The translations under genes were made by a program, and so were the position numbers. A stretch of 64,000 nucleotides of DNA. It comes from Anaerospora hongkongensis (GTDB lineage Bacteria; Bacillota; Negativicutes; Sporomusales; DSM-15969). Every line of letters begins with the position of its first letter. The first letter of the stretch is position 1. Location: the NCBI RefSeq assembly GCF_004339805.1, contig NZ_SLUI01000001.1:390949-454948 (forward strand), read 5' to 3'. The notes beneath the pieces are model-generated. The model had not been told where the DNA came from, ran no database searches, and worked only from the letters and a program-made list of their open reading frames with translations. Of this stretch, positions 1 to 8,180 are shown in pieces.

Positions 1-1
1 A

Positions 2-1174
2 GCCCGTGAACTGACCAACTGTACCCACGTTATCGCTGTCATGAGCGGCCAATTTGTCCAGCGGGGCGAAGCCGCTATGTTTGATAAATGGTCCCGCGCC
101 GAAATGGCCGTGGCCTCAGGCGTCGATCTTGTCATCGAACTGCCTTTTGCTTTTGCAGTCCGCAGCGCTCAGTTTTTTGCCACAGGCAGCGTACGGCTGC
201 TTGCAGCGCTGGGTGTCCAATATCTCTGCTTCGGCGCTGAACAAGCTGATCTAGAAAGGCTGTCTGCCGCTGCAAATGCATTCGGGCAGCCCGATACTGC
301 CGAAGTCTTTCGTACCAGCATTCAAGCAGGACTGCCTTATGCCAAAGCTTTATCCAATGCCGTAGCCGCGCAAACGGGACTCGCGTCAGATTTCTTGCTG
401 ACGCCAAATAATATTCTGGCTATTGAGTATCTCCGGGCTATACGGCACTGGGCGCCAGAGATGATTCCCGCTGCAGTTGCCCGTGAACAAGCCGCCTACC
501 ATCAGCCGGTCATCTCTGGGCCGATTGCCAGTGCCACCGCCATCCGCAGTGCCCTGCTAACACACAAGGCACTGATCCCCGAAATTAAGGCCGCCTTGCC
601 CGAGAGCAGCCTCGCTGTGCTTCACCGCCAGCTCAACATTCAAAAAGGTCCTGTAGCGGCTAATTTCTTCGGTGATATGTTATTAGCGAAGCTCCGCACC
701 CTTCCACTGAGTCAACTGGAAGCAGTCCCCGAAGTTACGGAAGGACTGCACTATAAAATTCAATCCTGTGCTCTTCAGGCAACCAGCCTGGAAACACTGC
801 TGACATCGATAAAAAGCAAGCGCTATACCCGGACACGGCTGCAGCGCATTGCTGTCCACACGTTACTGGGGACCACCAAGCACGCTTTAGCACACTTTGA
901 TGCTGCTGGTCCGCTTTATGCAAGGGTCCTGGCCTTTAACAGCAAAGGGCAGGAAATTCTGCGTCACCTGAAGCAGAATGCTCAGCTGCCTCTCATTACC
1001 AAAACAACGAAAACGTTGGACAGCCAGCGGCGAAATTCCGCCAGCCTCTCGCTGCTTCAGCAAATGCTTGCCTTAGATACAGTAGCCAGTGATATCTATT
1101 CCTTAGGTTATCCTAATCCTGAATTTCGAATTGGTGGTCTTGACTTTCTGCACTCTCCCAGCTTTCTTCCCTGA
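2..1174 (+). CDS. tmcAL: tRNA(Met) cytidine acetate ligase, 5'-truncated by window edge
   Basis: TmcAL (YlbM family) activates acetate with ATP and forms N4-acetylcytidine at the wobble position of elongator tRNA-Met. The reading frame is open from base 2, so the internal ATG at 41 is not the start: the residues ARELTNCTHVIAVMSG precede the family block MSG.FVQRGE, DKW.RAEMA and GVDLVIELP. The N-terminal nucleotidyl-transferase HxGH motif lies off the left edge. 390 residues are visible. The 3' end overlaps the convergent patatin gene by 62 bp. In Bacillus ylbM also lies near ylbJ and ylbK, as here. Family assignment is firm; the true start cannot be seen. Confidence 0.9.
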   Translation, partial: ARELTNCTHVIAVMSGQFVQRGEAAMFDKWSRAEMAVASGVDLVIELPFAFAVRSAQFFATGSVRLLAALGVQYLCFGAEQADLERLSAAANAFGQPDTAEVFRTSIQAGLPYAKALSNAVAAQTGLASDFLLTPNNILAIEYLRAIRHWAPEMIPAAVAREQAAYHQPVISGPIASATAIRSALLTHKALIPEIKAALPESSLAVLHRQLNIQKGPVAANFFGDMLLAKLRTLPLSQLEAVPEVTEGLHYKIQSCALQATSLETLLTSIKSKRYTRTRLQRIAVHTLLGTTKHALAHFDAAGPLYARVLAFNSKGQEILRHLKQNAQLPLITKTTKTLDSQRRNSASLSLLQQMLALDTVASDIYSLGYPNPEFRIGGLDFLHSPSFLP

Positions 1175-1943
1175 TATTGTCGTCTAAAATCCGTTTAATT
1201 TCCGGTAATAGTGCCTCTGCAGCCTGCTCTCCCAGTGCGACGCATTCGTCAATAGCTTCAAATGAGCTTGGTGAGAGATGGGCTACATTGGGCCTGATCA
1301 GCACGTCGCATTCTTCCTGACGCTGCTTAAACATCTGCCTTTCCATAATATTGATAGCCTGGATAATAACGTCAAACAGATTGGTAATCGGGCCTGTTTC
1401 GCCTCGGTGCGCCAAATCGACAGCAATGACAAAATCCGCCCCCATCTTACGGGCTATATCGATCGGTGTCGGATTGAGTACCGCTCCATCAACATACATA
1501 ATATCTCCCAGCTGATACGGTACAAACACTCCTGGAACAGACACACTTGCCCTAACAGCAGTTGCCACATCACCTTCGGTAAAAACCACTTCCTTCCCAT
1601 TGCCCAGATCTGTGGCAATAACCGCCAGCGGCGTGGCTAACTCTTCAAATTGTTTTTGCTTTGTCAGCAGCCTTAGCATTGCCAGTACGCGGTCACCCGA
1701 TATGATCCCCATTTTCGGAATGACAAAATCGATCCAGTGCCGCCGCTTCAAGTGCTTAGCGAGCTTATATATGGTTTCCGAATCAAGACCTGCGCAGTGC
1801 AAGGCCCCAATCAAACTGCCGATGCTGCAGCCGGCAACATAGTCAATCGGGATATTCTCCCGTTCCAGTACGCGTAAAACGCCAACATGCGCAAGCCCCC
1901 TAAGGCCTCCCGCACCAAGAGCTAAACCAATCTTGGGTCTCAT
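1113..1943 (-). CDS. Patatin-like phospholipase family protein (YlbK/RssA-like)
   Basis: A 276-residue patatin-fold serine hydrolase of the RssA/YlbK group. It has the oxyanion glycine-rich block (GAGGLRG, about residues 10-16), the nucleophile elbow GCSIG with Ser40, and the DGA motif with Asp152, giving the Ser-Asp dyad of patatins. There is no signal peptide, so it is probably cytoplasmic or peripheral to the membrane. The substrate is not known. It is divergent from ylbJ, with about 95 bp between the starts, and its 3' end overlaps tmcAL on the other strand. The start is preceded by an AAAGGAGGG-type site. Confidence 0.85.
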   Translation of the reverse strand: MRPKIGLALGAGGLRGLAHVGVLRVLERENIPIDYVAGCSIGSLIGALHCAGLDSETIYKLAKHLKRRHWIDFVIPKMGIISGDRVLAMLRLLTKQKQFEELATPLAVIATDLGNGKEVVFTEGDVATAVRASVSVPGVFVPYQLGDIMYVDGAVLNPTPIDIARKMGADFVIAVDLAHRGETGPITNLFDVIIQAINIMERQMFKQRQEECDVLIRPNVAHLSPSSFEAIDECVALGEQAAEALLPEIKRILDDNIREESWESAESQDHQFEIQD

Positions 1944-2038
1944 AATACCCTCCTTTGGAAATTGTTTAAGTAGTTATATTACCTCTGTCTCCTCATATAT
2001 ATAGTAACAGACGCCTGGCAAAGGAGGAGATTATTTTT

Positions 2039-3292
2039 ATGAGTGGCTGGAGCAAGGGAAGAAACTACCGTTCCCGCTTTCTAACATATTGTATGGCCTT
2101 TTGCATCTTATTTATCACAGTTGCAATGGTCAAATATCCAAAAGAAGCTTTCGACTCGGCCATTATGGGACTGAATTTGTGGTGGAATGTAGTTTTCCCC
2201 TCTTTGCTCCCTTTTTTCATTCTATCCGAAATTTTAATGGGCTTTGGCATTGTCCACTTTATTGGAGTACTGCTGGAACCGTTGATGCGTCCGATTTTTA
2301 ATGTTCCCGGTGTCGGAGCTTTTGCCATGTCAATGGGCCTTGCTTCCGGCTATCCGATGGACGCCGTCATCACCTGTAAATTCCGCCAGAGCCAGCTATG
2401 CACTGCCGTGGAGGCAGAACGCCTTCTCTCCTTTACGAATACCGCAGATCCCTTGTTTATGTTTGGCGCTGTGGCAGTCGGTATGTTTGCCATGCCAGAA
2501 CTGGGTCCCACCATTGCCCTTGCTCATTATCTTGCGAGCTTCTTAGTTGGCATTATCTTTCGGTTTCACGGGCGAAGCCGCGATCAGCTGGAGATCACCA
2601 GCCAGAAAAAAAACCAGGTGAATATTATCGTCCGGGCTTTTCGGGCACTCTATAAAGCCCGGCAGGAAGATAAACGCTCGCTAGGTCAATTACTGGGAGA
2701 CTCCGTCAAAACGTCAATGAATACCATCTTACTCATTGGCGGATTTATTATATTGTTTTCCGTATTCTTGCGTATTATTTCCGTCATTGGCTTAACTGAC
2801 ATATTCACTGCCTTTTTTTCATTCTGGCTGCACCTTATTGGGCTGAGTACCTCTCTGGCCCCCGCTTTGGTAAGCGGTTTATTCGAACTGGATATTGGCT
2901 CCATGGTAGCAAGCCAGGCAGATGCACCGCTTGCGCAAAGAGTTGCCATTGCCAGTGCCATTATCGCCTGGAGCGGCTTATCCGTTCACGGACAGGTAGC
3001 AAGTATTGTTATTGAATCCGGCATTCGTATGGGGCCTTACATGGTGGCACGTTTTCTCCACGCCGTCTTTGCAGCTGTTCTTACCTTTTTGCTGCTCGGT
3101 CCAGCCCAGGAAGTCACAAAGTCTTTAATAGTCCCCACCGCTTATACCATCAGCAGTGCAAACTCCTGGACCTCGTGGGCCTCCAGAACGGAACAGGTTT
3201 TCTATCAGTTTTTATTGCTGTTTGGTATATTAATTATGCTGTCCATTGCCCTCAATTTAATTAAAACGCTTTATTCTTATGCGAAAAGCTGA
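2039..3292 (+). CDS. ylbJ: Sporulation integral membrane protein YlbJ
   Basis: A 417-residue polytopic membrane protein with the nucleoside-recognition (Gate) fold typical of YlbJ. The hydrophobic segments begin near residue 16, and a gate-like block lies near residues 100-120 (GLASGYPMDA). In Bacillus, YlbJ is a sigma-E-controlled mother-cell protein needed for heat-resistant spores. The start ATG follows AAAGGAGGAG at 8 nt. It is transcribed away from the patatin gene and ends at a strong bidirectional terminator shared with pyrR. Presence with sigE/sigG in the same window supports a spore former. Confidence 0.88.
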   Translation: MSGWSKGRNYRSRFLTYCMAFCILFITVAMVKYPKEAFDSAIMGLNLWWNVVFPSLLPFFILSEILMGFGIVHFIGVLLEPLMRPIFNVPGVGAFAMSMGLASGYPMDAVITCKFRQSQLCTAVEAERLLSFTNTADPLFMFGAVAVGMFAMPELGPTIALAHYLASFLVGIIFRFHGRSRDQLEITSQKKNQVNIIVRAFRALYKARQEDKRSLGQLLGDSVKTSMNTILLIGGFIILFSVFLRIISVIGLTDIFTAFFSFWLHLIGLSTSLAPALVSGLFELDIGSMVASQADAPLAQRVAIASAIIAWSGLSVHGQVASIVIESGIRMGPYMVARFLHAVFAAVLTFLLLGPAQEVTKSLIVPTAYTISSANSWTSWASRTEQVFYQFLLLFGILIMLSIALNLIKTLYSYAKS

Positions 3293-3306
3293 ATCATATT
3301 AGCAAA

Positions 3307-3345
3307 AAACCCGGTGCACCTTCCAAGTGAAGTGACACCGGGTTT
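3307..3345. terminator. Bidirectional terminator, ylbJ / pyrR
   Basis: AAACCCGGTG pairs perfectly with CACCGGGTTT around a 19-nt loop. It lies between the convergent ylbJ and pyrR genes and has T-rich sequence on the plus-strand side. Confidence 0.85.
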
Positions 3346-3348
3346 CTT

Positions 3349-3903
<555 letters not shown>

Positions 3904-3917
3904 TCATTCTCCCCTCT

Positions 3918-4841
3918 TTACTTGACTCTTCGTAAACTGGTAATAATCGTTTCCATATCGGCCGGCAATGGTGCAGAAAAACACATTTTCTCGCCGGTAA
4001 CAGGATGGGAAAGCGATAGCTGTGCAGAATGGAGCGCTTGCCCATTAATACTGAAATGCTGCTTTTCCGGTCCATATTTAGGATCGCCCACAACCGGATG
4101 ACCTATATGAGCCATATGTACCCGGATTTGATGAGTACGCCCCGTTTCCAGCTTGCATTCTACTACCGTATAATTGCCAAACCGTTCGACTGTCTTAAAG
4201 TTGGTAATTGCCGTTTTACTATTGGCAAACACAACAGCCATTTTTTTTCTATCCACAGGATGCCTGCCGATTGGCGCATTAATTACACCCTGTTCTTCTT
4301 TAATGTTGCCATGGACGATAGCAATATATTTACGACTGGCCTGACGATCTTTTATCTGCAAGGCCAGATTAAGATGCGCCTGGTCAGTTTTGGCGGCAAC
4401 CATCACCCCGGAAGTATCTTTATCCAGACGATGAACAATCCCCGGGCGAATTACCCCGTTAATGCCCGATAAATCCCGGCAGTGTTCCAAGAGCGCATTA
4501 ACCAGTGTCCCGCTGTAGTTTCCCGCCGCAGGATGAACAACCATACCACGCGGTTTATTGATAATAATCATATGATTATCTTCATATACAACGGACAAAG
4601 GAATGGCTTCAGCCTTGATTTCAGCTGGCTGCACTTCAGGCAATATCACTTTGACACAATCATTGCAGGCCATTTTATAATTAGCTTTTACGATTTTCGC
4701 GTTTACCCAAACCTGGCCTGCAGCTATGATTTTCTGCACATGGGAACGGGATATTCCCATATGCTGTGCCAGATAAATATCAATCCGTTGGTTTTCTTCT
4801 GTTTCTGAAACCTGCAGACAATACTGCTTTTCCGTGGTCAA
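3918..4841 (-). CDS. rluD: RluD-family 23S rRNA pseudouridine synthase (YlyB)
   Basis: A 307-residue RluA/RluD-type pseudouridine synthase. An S4 RNA-binding domain occupies about residues 18-65 and the catalytic motif HRLDKDTSG is at 137-145, with Asp140 as the expected nucleophile. The C-terminal GRTHQIRVH block is present. It overlaps lspA by 4 bp (ATGA), so translation is probably coupled. The equivalent Bacillus gene, ylyB, has the same neighbours. The exact rRNA positions modified cannot be read from sequence. Confidence 0.9.
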   Translation of the reverse strand: MTTEKQYCLQVSETEENQRIDIYLAQHMGISRSHVQKIIAAGQVWVNAKIVKANYKMACNDCVKVILPEVQPAEIKAEAIPLSVVYEDNHMIIINKPRGMVVHPAAGNYSGTLVNALLEHCRDLSGINGVIRPGIVHRLDKDTSGVMVAAKTDQAHLNLALQIKDRQASRKYIAIVHGNIKEEQGVINAPIGRHPVDRKKMAVVFANSKTAITNFKTVERFGNYTVVECKLETGRTHQIRVHMAHIGHPVVGDPKYGPEKQHFSINGQALHSAQLSLSHPVTGEKMCFSAPLPADMETIITSLRRVK

Positions 4842-5290
4842 TTTGTCTCATCCTTTTTCTCAGCAATAAATAGCAAGGTATAAATAATGCATGACACGCC
4901 AACAACAATCGCTATGTCGGCAATATTGAATATTGGCCAGATACGAAAATCAAAAAAATCTACTACATGACCAGTTTGAATCCGGTCAATAACATTGCCG
5001 ACGGCGCCGCCCATCATCAGGCCGGTTCCTAGCCTGAGCAGTCTCATGTTAGCAGGAATACGCGGGTATAAATACACTACGGCACCAATCATCAGCAGAC
5101 CGACGATTACAAAAAATGTCCTTTGGTTTTCCAATATTCCAAAAGCCGCACCTGGATTCAAAATATAAGTTAAATGAAAAACTGAAGGAATCAGTGGAAT
5201 AGACATTCCCAGGCTCATATGCGTTTGCACATAATATTTAGACCATTGATCAATGACGACAACTGCCATTGCCAATATTAATATCGGCAC
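4838..5290 (-). CDS. lspA: Lipoprotein signal peptidase (signal peptidase II)
   Basis: LspA cleaves the signal peptide of diacylglyceryl-modified prolipoproteins in the cytoplasmic membrane. It is 150 residues with four hydrophobic segments. The conserved blocks GNVIDR (Asp102) and FNIADI (Asp125) carry the two catalytic aspartates. The start is a GTG, with GGGAG upstream at 9 nt. The lgt gene that supplies its substrate is far away at 47.7 kb in this window. Confidence 0.93.
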   Translation of the reverse strand: MPILILAMAVVVIDQWSKYYVQTHMSLGMSIPLIPSVFHLTYILNPGAAFGILENQRTFFVIVGLLMIGAVVYLYPRIPANMRLLRLGTGLMMGGAVGNVIDRIQTGHVVDFFDFRIWPIFNIADIAIVVGVSCIIYTLLFIAEKKDETN

Positions 5291-5326
5291 ATATCTTCGC
5301 TCCCATCCAAAATAAAACTAATTCGG

Positions 5327-5713
5327 TTAGCGGGCTTCCTGCTGCAATCCTGCAAGCAGCATATGGCCGCAGCATGCATTAGTAGCCACAGGAACATTAT
5401 GAACATCGCACACTCTCAGCAGCGCCGTTATATCCGGTTCATGAGGCTGTGCTGTCAGCGGATCACGCAAGAAAATAACAAAATCAATCGCTTGGCTGGC
5501 AATTAGTGCCCCAATCTGCATATCTCCGCCCAGCGGTCCGGATAAATAAGTCGTAACTTCCAGGCCTGTTTTTTCCCGAATGAGTTTGCCGGTAGTAGCA
5601 GTCGCCACCAGTTTGTGTTTTTGCAAAACAGACAAATGCTCTTCAACAAATAATACCATTTCTTCTTTCTTCCGGTCATGAGCAATTAGTGCAATTGTTT
5701 TCAATTTTTTCAC
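5327..5713 (-). CDS. mgsA: Methylglyoxal synthase
   Basis: MgsA converts dihydroxyacetone phosphate to methylglyoxal and phosphate, a glycolytic bypass relieving sugar-phosphate build-up. The 128 residues include [10 protein letters not shown] near the N terminus, GGDMQIGAL with Asp64 (equivalent to the catalytic Asp71 of the E. coli enzyme) and [11 protein letters not shown] with His91. Two starts are possible: GTG at 5713, preceded by AGGA, or TTG at 5704, preceded by AGGTGA at about 6 nt; the second gives [10 protein letters not shown], close to the Bacillus N terminus. It sits 36 bp upstream of lspA. Confidence 0.9.
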   Translation of the reverse strand: MKKLKTIALIAHDRKKEEMVLFVEEHLSVLQKHKLVATATTGKLIREKTGLEVTTYLSGPLGGDMQIGALIASQAIDFVIFLRDPLTAQPHEPDITALLRVCDVHNVPVATNACCGHMLLAGLQQEAR

Positions 5714-5975
5714 CTGCTTTCCTGGTATTATTTACATGATACTCAATATTTTTGCAAACGTAAAGAAGCGCAGCTCGCTGCTGCGCCTAAACTTTATGTT
5801 TTACTCTATCCAAACGGCTTTTTGGATACAAAAAGCCAATCTGCAGAAAAAGTTTCGCGCACCTATTTGTAATCCATACTGCTATAACATGCCTCAATTC
5901 CGCTATTTCTAAGCATTGCTCATAACCAGCTGACAAGCATTATCTTTACGGCGGTTATTTTCGCTCTCACAAAAA
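5714..5975. other. Intergenic stretch upstream of mgsA with two hairpins
   Basis: No coding sequence is supported here. Two perfect inverted repeats are visible: GCGCAGC / GCTGCGC at 5768-5786, and GGCTTTTTG / CAAAAAGCC at 5816-5837. Neither is followed by a convincing T-run on the minus strand. They could form a structured leader for mgsA, but no known riboswitch consensus was recognised. Confidence 0.4.
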
Positions 5976-6010
5976 AATAATAAGTCCAGCATAAGGCTGG
6001 ACTTATTATT
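5976..6010 (-). terminator. Ferredoxin gene terminator
   Basis: A perfect 15-bp stem (AATAATAAGTCCAGC with its complement, 5-nt loop) whose outer base overlaps the ferredoxin stop codon, followed on the minus strand by a T-run. Confidence 0.85.
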
Positions 6011-6177
6011 TATTCGCCGGGGCTGATGGCTCCTACGGGGCACACAGCTGCGCATGAACCACAGTCGATGCACTGTTCATCAATGTTGTATTGGGCATCA
6101 CCTTCGGAGATCGCACCTACGGGACAAACCGAAGCACATGCGCCGCACTTAATACAGTCGCTATTAATTATGTACAT
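6010..6177 (-). CDS. 2[4Fe-4S] ferredoxin, 55 residues
   Basis: A small clostridial-type ferredoxin found by translating the minus strand. Two CxxCxxCxxxCP clusters are present: CIKCGACASVCP (residues 8-19) and CIDCGSCAAVCP (residues 36-47), each followed by VGAIS, with the near two-fold repeat typical of the family. It is a cytoplasmic low-potential electron carrier. The ATG follows GGGGGGTGA at 9 nt, and the stop lies inside its own terminator, so it is a single-gene unit. It is inserted between the conserved lspA and ylyA genes. The redox partner cannot be inferred from neighbours. Confidence 0.92.
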   Translation of the reverse strand: MYIINSDCIKCGACASVCPVGAISEGDAQYNIDEQCIDCGSCAAVCPVGAISPGE

Positions 6178-6299
6178 TTGGCTAATTCACCCCCCATATT
6201 TTGTTAACTATATTATAACATAAACTGCCAATGAACAGTGATAAAAAAAATATTGTTCACGACATTATTAATATCGCAGATATTCTACTTTTTATCCCG

Positions 6300-7010
6300 T
6301 TACGACTCCTCATCATTCTGAGAAAAAAAATATTTTTCCAGTCTATCCCGATAATAATAGGCAGTTATGCCCAATATCATAAGCAAAGACGTTACTGTGA
6401 CCGTTGCCCGCAAGCTGCGGGTTAGATTTTGCCCGATAAAGGAATACAAAACAATAGCAGGTGTCTGTCCGACTCCGGTTGCGACGGCAAAGCGGCTAAA
6501 CGGCATTTGGGTCAGCCCTGCGCCATAACTGATTACCTTAAAAGGAACAATTGGCGTTAAGCGGGTAATAAACACAGCTAAAACACCATTCTTTTTAAAA
6601 AAACCATCTGCTTTATCCAGCATTTTTCCATTAATGAATCTCTCGACCACCGGCCTGCCATACCAGCGGGCAATCCCAAAATCAATAGTAGCCCCTAACA
6701 GCGCGCCAATCCAGGAATAACATGCGCCTAATTCCCAGCCAAATATCCAGGCATTTGTAATGGTAATGGCAATTCCCGGAACAAATGGAACCATGGATTG
6801 AATCGCCATTAAGGAAATACTGGTGACAGGAGCCCAAACACCGTAAGAGAGGATAAATTGCCGCAAACCCTCAAAATTTCTAAGCCGCAGGTAGGCTACT
6901 CCACTCGAGATAAATTCCTGTATCCCCGGCAAATAAAAATAGGCGGCAAGAGCCAGTGCTAACACGCCTATTTTCACTACATAAGATTTAGTCGTTGCCG
7001 GATCTGACAC
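6300..7010 (-). CDS. TVP38/TMEM64 family membrane protein
   Basis: A 236-residue polytopic membrane protein of the DedA/TVP38 (SNARE-associated) superfamily. Hydrophobic segments include residues about 11-28 and 55-80, and the central family region (ARWYGRPVVERFI, then FITRLTPIVPFKVISYGAGLT) carries the conserved Arg and Pro residues. Related proteins are implicated in lipid movement and envelope homeostasis; the specific role here is unknown. The start is GTG behind GGGAGGGAG. Confidence 0.85.
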   Translation of the reverse strand: MSDPATTKSYVVKIGVLALALAAYFYLPGIQEFISSGVAYLRLRNFEGLRQFILSYGVWAPVTSISLMAIQSMVPFVPGIAITITNAWIFGWELGACYSWIGALLGATIDFGIARWYGRPVVERFINGKMLDKADGFFKKNGVLAVFITRLTPIVPFKVISYGAGLTQMPFSRFAVATGVGQTPAIVLYSFIGQNLTRSLRATVTVTSLLMILGITAYYYRDRLEKYFFSQNDEES

Positions 7011-7098
7011 TAAGCTCCCTCCCTCATTACCATACTTTCATTATAGCAATGCCAGGTACTGCACAAAAGCAAAATATATCGGCCTACAAAGAAACGCA

Positions 7099-7125
7099 AA
7101 ACCAAGCACGGCTAGCGCTCGGTTT
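7099..7125 (-). terminator. ylyA terminator
   Basis: AAACCGAGC pairs with GCTTGGTTT (one G-T wobble) on the minus strand, spanning the ylyA stop codon. Confidence 0.6.
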
Positions 7126-7756
7126 TGTTTTCAACAGCGTTAGTATTTTGGGGAATGGCATCGGTCTTCTCTACAATGCCCTGATGTTCATTACTATTGG
7201 GAAAGAGAGCTTTGTAATCATATGACCCCGGAATATCCTGCGGTGAATCAGAACTGCCGAATTTCAGCACAGCCTGCAAGGCATCTTCGCCGTCAAACCC
7301 TACTGCTTCCGTTTCACTCTGATCCATAAATGTCCGTTGAAAAGGCGGCTCCAGTATAGCCTCTTCCAGGGGACGCGGTATTGGTCTGACATCATCTGCC
7401 GCCTGCTGACACTGGATACACAGTGCTGCCGAAGGCATTGCTTCTAAGCGTTCAAGGGGAATATGCTCACCGCATCCCTCACATACTCCATACGTACCAT
7501 TATCCGCTTTGGCAAGAGCGGCCTCTACCTTTTCCAGCAAAACATGAGCATTGTCCCGTAACGCAACGTCTTTGCTGCGCTCAAACAACTCATCACCGAT
7601 ATCTGCCGGATGATTGTCATACACGGAAAGCTCACCTACCGAATAGGAGAGGGTATCACCCAGTCCCCCTTCTTCGAGAGCGTCAATTTCTTCCATCAAT
7701 CTCTTTTTTTCATTTTGCAGCTGCTTAACAAACGCTTCTACTTTTTCCTGCTTCAA
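7112..7756 (-). CDS. TraR/DksA-type zinc-finger protein (YlyA/YteA-like)
   Basis: A DksA/TraR C4 zinc-finger protein. The motif CEGCGEHIPLERLEAMP followed by CIQCQ gives the CxxC-x17-CxxC pattern, behind a coiled-coil-like N terminus. The open frame extends upstream, but the likely start is TTG at 7756: GGGAGTGAG lies 6 nt before it, whereas upstream ATGs fall inside the preceding gene. This gives 214 residues. Bacillus ylyA occupies the same place between ileS and lspA, and YlyA is reported to modulate RNA polymerase. The transcription role is inferred from the family. Confidence 0.82.
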   Translation of the reverse strand: MKQEKVEAFVKQLQNEKKRLMEEIDALEEGGLGDTLSYSVGELSVYDNHPADIGDELFERSKDVALRDNAHVLLEKVEAALAKADNGTYGVCEGCGEHIPLERLEAMPSAALCIQCQQAADDVRPIPRPLEEAILEPPFQRTFMDQSETEAVGFDGEDALQAVLKFGSSDSPQDIPGSYDYKALFPNSNEHQGIVEKTDAIPQNTNAVENKTER

Positions 7757-7781
7757 AGGCTGCTCACTCCCAGTCAATAAT

Positions 7782-8084
7782 CTAAAATGTTCCACCATTT
7801 TTGCTTTCAACAATACGAATGATATCGGCAATAAAATTCCCTATGCCGGGAATATTAAGCAGAATTAACTGCCGGAGCCCTTCAATCATCAGCGCAAACA
7901 CAAGCGTTGCACCTATTGCAATCCCTAAGCCCCGGGATATTCCCGCCACAAAATTAATAAAAATCAGCCGGGCCGGTTTTTCCAGGAGTTCCATATATTG
8001 GGCTACACGCATCGCTTCCAGCTGTCTGACTAGTTTTTCCAGCTGAACAGCCATAAATTCAGCCTGCTTAAACTCTTTATCCAT
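7782..8084 (-). CDS. DUF5665 domain protein, small membrane protein
   Basis: A 100-residue protein with a charged, helical N terminus (about 40 residues) followed by a Gly-rich hydrophobic region (FINFVAGISRGLGIAIGATL) and a second hydrophobic stretch, matching my recollection of DUF5665. The ATG at 8084 is chosen because GTGGAGG lies 8 nt upstream. It sits between ileS and ylyA, all co-oriented, but ileS has its own terminator. Function unknown. Confidence 0.75.
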   Translation of the reverse strand: MDKEFKQAEFMAVQLEKLVRQLEAMRVAQYMELLEKPARLIFINFVAGISRGLGIAIGATLVFALMIEGLRQLILLNIPGIGNFIADIIRIVESKNGGTF

Positions 8085-8131
8085 GCAATCGGCCTCCACT
8101 TCACCTAGTATCTCCGCTACCGGCAAAAAAA

Positions 8132-8174
8132 ATCAAGCCGTTAAAAAGTCATGACAACTTTTTAACGGCTTGAT
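8132..8174 (-). terminator. ileS terminator
   Basis: A 17-bp stem (ATCAAGCCGTTAAAAAG and its complement) with a 9-nt loop immediately after ileS; T-rich continuation on the minus strand. Confidence 0.85.
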
Positions 8175-8180
8175 TGCTAT

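Noticed and set aside
6010..6040. Plus-strand text GGGGCTGATGGCTCCTAC resembles the 3' end of the fluoride riboswitch.
   Set aside because: It is the reverse complement of the ferredoxin C terminus (CPVGAIS), and no other fluoride-switch element is present.
7757..7831. Upstream extension of ylyA to give 239 residues.
   Set aside because: The extension lies within the preceding DUF5665 gene, and the TTG at 7756 has a well-spaced GGGAGTGAG.
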